From: Fusibacter_C sp942493125
GTDB taxonomy: Bacteria > Bacillota > Clostridia > Peptostreptococcales > Acidaminobacteraceae
DNA length: 64,000 bases
Reading direction: 5' to 3'
NCBI GenBank assembly: GCA_942493125.1
Contig: OW818667.1
Span: 124,001-188,000, forward strand
This document shows positions 59,660 to 64,000 of the stretch, one piece after another. The first letter of the stretch is position 1; each line of letters begins with the position of its first letter. Below the pieces are notes generated by a model, which was not told the DNA's origin, did not search any database, and saw nothing but the letters and a program-made list of their open reading frames with translations. A program made the translations under genes and the position numbers.

Positions 59660-59923
59660 TTAAAATTTAAATAAAATCCATCTGCAATTGTCGATCTCGT
59701 ATTTGATGACGACCGTGCGTAAGTGCTTTTGGATGACACATTGACATGTAAAAACAAACATCTTGTTGCCAGCGAGTTTTTCAAACTCACGGGTGATGAC
59801 TTTGTCGATCTTGATGACTAAATTTTCCCCCGCTTCATCTATCAGTCTGAAACGCATGGGGTTTGGATACCCCTGTTGGTCAAACCAACAGAGAACATCT
59901 ATTTCTTTTCTAACAACTTTCAT
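59660..59923 (-). CDS. Small protein of unknown function, downstream of dinB in an SOS unit
   Basis: 87 residues. Mixed beta-rich sequence beginning MKVVRKEIDVLCWFDQQGYP and ending in an aromatic/basic WILFKF; a NKMFVFTCQCVIQKHLRTV segment in the middle has two Cys close together. No known domain recognised. ATG has AGGGG just upstream. It begins 41 bases after the dinB stop, on the same strand and with no terminator in between, so it is very probably in the dinB transcript and LexA-controlled. I infer a damage-linked role from context only. Confidence 0.6.
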   Translation of the reverse strand: MKVVRKEIDVLCWFDQQGYPNPMRFRLIDEAGENLVIKIDKVITREFEKLAGNKMFVFTCQCVIQKHLRTVVIKYEIDNCRWILFKF

Positions 59924-59964
59924 ACCCCTCACACCTTTATATAATTATCTTTTATTCATATTGT

Positions 59965-61215
59965 TTACAAAATACTGCTCATAAGCGGAAACTCTTCTTC
60001 GCCTACGCCGCCTGTCATCGGCTTGATGCCACTATTTACAAAGCACCCTCTCACTATGGCCTTTGGCTCGAACCGCGCTCTAATCTCATCTATGGCGGCG
60101 TCAAGCTTGTTGTTTTTATTCTTGCTATAGTCATCAAACAAATGCAGCTGAACGAAGTCGTTTTCGCAAAATTCTGCGACGCGTACGCCGAGATGTCTGA
60201 TGGGTGTGCCATCCCATATTTCGTCGAAGAGCATGCGAGCGACCTTATAGATCTCAGTGGTATGGTCAGTGGGAATCTCAAATTTTTTCTGGTGCCCGGT
60301 GCTGATAAACTTATGCGTCTTGTAGCTGACACTGACGAGTCTCGCCAGATACTGGCTGTCTCTGAGCCGCGTCCCCACCATCTCGCACAAACTGAGTATC
60401 ATGAGGTGCGCCTCTTTACGATCGTCTATGTCGTAGGGAATCGTCGTAGAATTGCCTATGCTCTTGACGGCGAGTCGCGTACTCTTTTTGACTGCCGAAT
60501 CTTCTCTGCCATTTGCATAGTTCCATACTAGGACGCCATGTGATTTGAGCGTCGTCTTCAGCACATCTAGGTCGTAGTTGGCGAGATCGCCAATGGTCTC
60601 AATGCCTAAAAAGTTGAGTTTTTCCAGTGTCGCACGACCGACCATAAAGAGATCGCCAACGGGAAGTGGCCACATCTTTTCTGGTATCTCATCGGGATAT
60701 AGTGTCGTCACCCCATCGGGTTTTTTCATGTCACTGGCGACTTTGGCAAGGAGTTTGTTGCTTGAAATGCCGATGCTGACAGTGAAACCCAGCTCTTTTT
60801 TGATGCGCTCCCTAATGATGTTAGCGACTTCGAGGGGGTCGCCAAAAAGATGCGTCATATCCGTAAAATCTACGAAACACTCGTCGATGCTGTAGCGCTG
60901 AATTTGAGCGGAATACTCGCCGATGAGTTCCATCAGGGCGTTGCTCGAGCGCAGATAGAGTTCGTAGTGCGGCGGCACAACCGTAAGTGTGGGACACTTC
61001 TGAAAAGCGGCCATGAGGCTCTCCCCCGTCTGAATCTTGTAGGGCTTTGCCGCATGACTTTTGGCCAGAATAATCCCGTGACGCTTTACAGGGTCGCCCC
61101 CAACAGCTGATGGAATCGTACGAAGATCCAGCGTCTCACCGTGCTGCAAGCGGTGCACAGCTTCCCATGACAGGTATGCGCTGTTGACATCTATGTGAAA
61201 AATGATTTTGGACAT
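59965..61215 (-). CDS. dinB: Y-family DNA polymerase (DinB/Pol IV type)
   Basis: Translesion polymerase, 416 residues. Seen: catalytic Asp in FHIDVNSAYLSWEA (about 5-18), the AKSHAAKPYKIQTGES fingers segment, YSIDECFVDFTD with the metal Asp-Glu pair (about 105-116), GISSNKLLAKVASDMKKPDG, HhH thumb (LGIETIGDLANYDLD) and little-finger domain to about 350; the last 65 residues include LHLFDDYSK, like a clamp-binding motif. Belongs to the subtype with GGDPVKRHGIILAK. Two LexA boxes lie on its promoter. TTACACC before the ATG is a weak ribosome-binding site (GAGGGTGT on the coding strand is adequate). Confidence 0.92.
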   Translation of the reverse strand: MSKIIFHIDVNSAYLSWEAVHRLQHGETLDLRTIPSAVGGDPVKRHGIILAKSHAAKPYKIQTGESLMAAFQKCPTLTVVPPHYELYLRSSNALMELIGEYSAQIQRYSIDECFVDFTDMTHLFGDPLEVANIIRERIKKELGFTVSIGISSNKLLAKVASDMKKPDGVTTLYPDEIPEKMWPLPVGDLFMVGRATLEKLNFLGIETIGDLANYDLDVLKTTLKSHGVLVWNYANGREDSAVKKSTRLAVKSIGNSTTIPYDIDDRKEAHLMILSLCEMVGTRLRDSQYLARLVSVSYKTHKFISTGHQKKFEIPTDHTTEIYKVARMLFDEIWDGTPIRHLGVRVAEFCENDFVQLHLFDDYSKNKNNKLDAAIDEIRARFEPKAIVRGCFVNSGIKPMTGGVGEEEFPLMSSIL

Positions 61216-61277
61216 CGTTACACCCTCTTACTTATGAAAATTGCATAATTACCAAACAAGTCATAAAATCAAAAACA

Positions 61278-61324
61278 GAACATATGTTTGATTTAATTAT
61301 ACAGAACATGTGTTCGGATGTAAA
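61278..61324 (-). promoter_or_regulatory. dinB promoter with two LexA boxes
   Basis: On the minus strand: TTTACA (61319-61324), 17 bases, TATAAT (61296-61301). A perfect LexA box (GAAC-N4-GTTC, 61304-61315) fills the spacer and a second (one mismatch, 61278-61289) covers the start site. Same layout as the YneA-like gene promoter. Confidence 0.9.
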
Positions 61325-61334
61325 TGGCTCAAAC

Positions 61335-61381
61335 TAAAAAAGATTTCTCAAAATGAAATATCATTTTGAGAAATCTTTTTT
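61335..61381. terminator. Bidirectional terminator between dinB and the phosphodiesterase region
   Basis: A 21-base perfect stem, AAAAAAGATTTCTCAAAATGA and complement, with an AATA loop. It has T-runs in both directions. On the minus strand it lies after the phosphodiesterase gene, which is the one it should end. Confidence 0.9.
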
Positions 61382-61401
61382 AAGTCTAAGTACCATTAAC
61401 G

Positions 61402-61497
61402 TTGAGTAACATCGAAGCTATCATCTTGAGTAACATCGAAGCTATCATCTTGAGTAGCATCGGAGCTATCATCTTGAGTAACATCGGCGCTATCATC
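61402..61497 (-). repeat. Four 24-bp tandem repeats after the phosphodiesterase gene
   Basis: Units at 61402, 61426, 61450 and 61474, consensus TTGAGTAACATCGAAGCTAT + CATC, with one to four changes. The array is flanked by a duplicated block TGAGAAATCTTTTTTAAG (61367-61384 and 61499-61516), the 3' arm of the terminator. On the minus strand the unit reads DDSFDVTQ in the frame of the phosphodiesterase gene, beyond its stop. The whole 61216-61524 gap contains only this array, the terminator and the dinB promoter. Confidence 0.93.
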
Positions 61498-61524
61498 GTG
61501 AGAAATCTTTTTTAAGTTTAAGTT

Positions 61525-62667
61525 TTACCTCTGATGCAATATATCCGTATAAAAGCCATAAACGCCCAAACTTTTCAGTTTGGCAACCGAATCAAAGGCG
61601 TTGATCGTATGGACATAAGTTGTGATGCCGAGATTTGAAAGCTTTTGGGCAAGACCTGTGTACACCCGTTCCTCTGCCATGGTAACCGCATAAAGATCAT
61701 GCGTTCTCGCAAATTCCAAAATGGATGCATCCGATCTGTAATACACATATAGGCTGTAGATGATTGTATTGAAGCCACGCTTTTTAGCCATCATGTACTG
61801 GTATTCACTAAAGACTTGCGGGTAGAACCTGTTCTGATATTCAGGATAATGATCCGCAATATACGTGAAAAAATCGATGTTGCTGTTCTTGGTGTCCGTG
61901 ACGATTTTGAGTTTAGGGTTTTTGATAAGAAGGTCAACAAGACCGTCTAGATCCAGTGGCGTCAAACCATACTTGGACTCTGATGCCATGAACTGTTCAA
62001 GCGTCGGCATACTGCCGCCCGCATAAGTAAACAGGTTTCGAACCGAACCCCAATCATGTGCAAGGACATAGTGCCCATCACTCGTCTTTAAAAAATCAAG
62101 TTCCATCATGTACGTGCCATTCGCCATAGATGCTTCAATCGCTTCCAATGAATTTGAAACCATGAGGCCTTGCCATTCACCGCCAGCATGTGCGATATAT
62201 GTCGGTTTCGCCTCGTGCCAGTCCGTGCCATTTTGGAAGCTCAGGTGAATGCCCGTTTCTGCATAGGTAAACTTGACACCCCAATAGGTACTTAGCGCAT
62301 TGAGGGATATGTACATCTGCCCGTCCACTACAGAAACTTGACCGTTTGACGGATAAGATAAGTTGCCACTGATAAGCGTGTTTAACTTGCTGTTGTGAGT
62401 GATAACCTTTCGATTCAACAAAATATGCGTCAAACCTAGGCTTGTGCTGTAAGTAACTTTGCCACCCAAATTTGGGATGACGTAATCGATCGGCACTTGA
62501 ATATCACGGTTGAACGTCTCGATATAGGTGCCTGTCTCAACGAGAACCTCTTCAGTGGGCAGTAAAGGTGACATTTCCGATGCATAGCCTATATTCCCTG
62601 TTGTTCCGATTGTTACGGTGGTTATAAGCAGTATGAGAACTAGCGAAATTACTTTTTGTGCTGTCAT
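61525..62667 (-). CDS. Secreted glycerophosphodiester phosphodiesterase-family protein
   Basis: 380 residues. Signal peptide (about 1-27, ending GYASE), then a region like the copper-amine-oxidase N-terminal/stalk domain common in Clostridia (about 50-155; GQMYISLNALSTYWGVKF), then the GDPD barrel from about 162: AHAGGEWQGLMVSNSLEAIE in place of HRG-ExPENT, MELDFLKTSDGHYVLAHDW with the metal Glu/Asp/His, and IVTDTKN. The catalytic His pair (AHAGG, AHDW) is kept, although the first motif is divergent. Acts outside the cell on phospholipid-derived glycerophosphodiesters or teichoic-acid fragments. ATG at 62667 has AGGAGG; the frame runs further upstream without a site. Confidence 0.85.
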   Translation of the reverse strand: MTAQKVISLVLILLITTVTIGTTGNIGYASEMSPLLPTEEVLVETGTYIETFNRDIQVPIDYVIPNLGGKVTYSTSLGLTHILLNRKVITHNSKLNTLISGNLSYPSNGQVSVVDGQMYISLNALSTYWGVKFTYAETGIHLSFQNGTDWHEAKPTYIAHAGGEWQGLMVSNSLEAIEASMANGTYMMELDFLKTSDGHYVLAHDWGSVRNLFTYAGGSMPTLEQFMASESKYGLTPLDLDGLVDLLIKNPKLKIVTDTKNSNIDFFTYIADHYPEYQNRFYPQVFSEYQYMMAKKRGFNTIIYSLYVYYRSDASILEFARTHDLYAVTMAEERVYTGLAQKLSNLGITTYVHTINAFDSVAKLKSLGVYGFYTDILHQR

Positions 62668-62704
62668 AAAACCTCCTATTGACTCATTATGTGGTTTAAA
62701 TGTA

Positions 62705-62731
62705 GTAAAAAAGCACCCACGAATGAGTGCT
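62705..62731 (-). terminator. Terminator of the YvyF-like gene
   Basis: On the minus strand AGCACTC-ATTCGT-GGGTGCT (one G-U pair) followed by TTTTTT. Confidence 0.88.
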
Positions 62732-62736
62732 GTCAT

Positions 62737-63174
62737 CTATTTTTTCTTATCGGTAATGTGCATTCTCACGCGGTTTTTATCGTCATCTTGATGGCTACTT
62801 GGGCTATCAGATATTTTTTGGCCTTCCATTTTAACCCTGCAGCGATCGCAATATTTTCCGAAAGCTATCTTAGTACCACAGCTGACGCAGTGATTGCCGA
62901 CTTTTGCGGTGTTGAGGGAGAGTCTGCCTTCATCGACGTATTTCATGATTTCTCGAATCGTAATCGGAATGCCCATCTCTTCCATGATTTCGATGATGCC
63001 TTGAGGGGAAATATCTGGGTTATCGTAAACGAGCTCTCTAGCTGCAGTGAACTTGTCTCTTTCTGGGTCGCCAGTGCTTTTGAAGTTTCTGGTAGAGAGT
63101 CTACACGCTGTACAAACGTTGTTGCTATCTTCATCACCAAAAAAACGGCCGCATTTTTCGCATTTTTTAAGCAT
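62737..63174 (-). CDS. Flagellar operon protein YvyF-like (TIGR03826 family)
   Basis: 145 residues with two zinc-ribbon pairs: CEKCGRFFGDEDSNNVCTAC at the N-terminus and CVSCGTKIAFGKYCDRC (about 95-111). Between them are DPERDKFTAARELVYDNPDI and a helix-turn-helix-like stretch (GIPITIREIMKYVDEGRLSL), as in the protein upstream of flgM in Bacillus. No flagellar genes are adjacent here, so it may be an isolated regulator. ATG behind TAGGAGG. The DNA or protein target is unknown. Confidence 0.82.
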   Translation of the reverse strand: MLKKCEKCGRFFGDEDSNNVCTACRLSTRNFKSTGDPERDKFTAARELVYDNPDISPQGIIEIMEEMGIPITIREIMKYVDEGRLSLNTAKVGNHCVSCGTKIAFGKYCDRCRVKMEGQKISDSPSSHQDDDKNRVRMHITDKKK

Positions 63175-63320
63175 TTTTTCCTCCTAAAGTATTAAACTAT
63201 GGAATGATGCAATCATCGATAAAAGAATCTTCTCCATATATAAATTCTTGTATTTTTAAAATGGTTTCTAATTCCATTATATATAATTATTGCACATTTG
63301 TGAATGCATATATTCAAATA

Positions 63321-64000
63321 TTAATTGGCCGCTTCAAAAATCCATTGAACCACGAGTTGGCCGACCTCTTCTAGATGAATGGCGTCGAGCTTGTCTGGCG
63401 TGTCCTCTAGCGTGTGATAAAAGCGATTGTCGTAACTATAGAGTTCAATTGCTGGAATCCCTCTGGCGGCAAAGCTCCTGTGGTCTGTACGGCCAACCGC
63501 TGCAGTGGCAACCTCGAGATTTAGTTTCTCAGCACATGCGATGAGTGCATCTTCCATTGGATACGGACTATCACCATGTCCTACGGTGCAAATATAGATT
63601 GGGTTATCGAGCACGGAGCCGACCATGTCCATATTGATCATGGCAATTGGATCGACGCCGTCAAGTGGATGTTCCGCCATATAGGCAGAGCCGACATATC
63701 CGGCCTCTTCCTCATTGAAGGCTACAAAAATCAAGGTTCTCGCTGGTTTTGCATCCGCCATGACGCGAGCGACCTCCATCATGACTGCGGTACCCGAAGC
63801 GTTGTCTGCAGCACCAGGTTCATGCACGATCTCGTTCCCTTTGAAGACGGCTTTTGTATCGAAATGGCCACCGATGACGATGGTCTCATCCTTAAGCGTC
63901 TCATCGCTGCCAGGTATGATGCCTATGACATTTGCTTTTTGGCCACTATAATACTGTAGATAATCTGGTGTTTCCTCGTGGCTTATAAGGCCGTATGATT
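63321..64000 (-). CDS. M28-family zinc aminopeptidase, cut by window edge
   Basis: C-terminal 226 residues; the frame is open to the right end (codons continue past the apparent GTG at 63827), so the N-terminus is beyond the window. The co-catalytic zinc site is complete: GGHFDTK (His, about 63870) , PGAADNASG with the bridging Asp, FNEEEAGYVGS with the catalytic Glu, NMDMVGS and a final His in FYHTLEDTPDKLD. Secretion cannot be judged without the start. Likely an aminopeptidase; substrate unknown. Confidence 0.9.
   Translation of the reverse strand, partial: SYGLISHEETPDYLQYYSGQKANVIGIIPGSDETLKDETIVIGGHFDTKAVFKGNEIVHEPGAADNASGTAVMMEVARVMADAKPARTLIFVAFNEEEAGYVGSAYMAEHPLDGVDPIAMINMDMVGSVLDNPIYICTVGHGDSPYPMEDALIACAEKLNLEVATAAVGRTDHRSFAARGIPAIELYSYDNRFYHTLEDTPDKLDAIHLEEVGQLVVQWIFEAAN

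Overview
The window is ordinary chromosome of a low-to-moderate G+C Firmicute, most likely an anaerobic, probably spore-forming member of the Clostridia. The Firmicute signature is PolC, RnpM/YlxR, NrnA, RNase Y, a SpoVS pair and a LexA that recognises GAAC-N4-GTTC boxes. The anaerobic amino-acid/organic-acid flavour comes from a large 2-hydroxyacyl-CoA dehydratase activase, a CBS-regulated Mn pyrophosphatase, an OadA-type carboxyltransferase, malic enzyme and glutamate dehydrogenase. The genus is not named; that would need a marker comparison. No rRNA, tRNA, CRISPR array, insertion sequence or prophage was seen.

Layout. 1-12.3 kb (+): 3' end of polC, then the nusA/infB translation cluster rimP-nusA-rnpM-ylxQ-infB-rbfA-nrnA-truB-ribF. 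12.3-29 kb (+): rpsO, pnp, an M16 protease, dut, ftsK/spoIIIE, rimO-pgsA, cinA, recA, rny, two spoVS, purB and an alpha-toroid protein of unknown function. 29.2-29.9 kb: a preQ1-I riboswitch with a transcription terminator ahead of queT. 29.9-32.9 kb: a gap with a hexanucleotide microsatellite, a tyrosine recombinase, and a divergent pair of an SOS LysM protein (YneA-like) and lexA. 33-46.5 kb: gdhA (+), then on the minus strand malic enzyme, a PLP enzyme, CBS-pyrophosphatase, deoD, the 1412-residue activase, a response regulator with a decayed GGDEF-like output, deoC and hpt. 46.5-50.9 kb (-): a minimal Tad/type IVb pilus operon (TadZ-like, CpaF, TadB, TadC, Flp1-like pilin, FHA protein) behind a promoter with a palindromic operator. 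51-64 kb (mostly -): oadA divergent from an Lrp regulator, an MBL-fold protein, an HPr-like protein, an orphan pair of oligopeptide permeases, tcdA, a CorC-type protein, an SOS-controlled dinB plus small protein, a secreted glycerophosphodiesterase, a YvyF-like flagellar protein and the end of an M28 peptidase.

How it fits together. Four transcription units in the window (recA, lexA, the YneA-like gene and dinB plus an 87-residue protein) carry LexA boxes placed on recognisable promoters, so a good part of the SOS regulon can be read directly. The least explained elements are the 72-bp repeat array inside infB, the Asp/Glu tail of RbfA, the AGAAAT microsatellite, the 24-bp tandem repeats with a duplicated terminator arm downstream of the phosphodiesterase, the operator-controlled minimal Tad operon and the small gene behind dinB. 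I did not find a defence island or a clearly new system; these are leads at the level of single loci.
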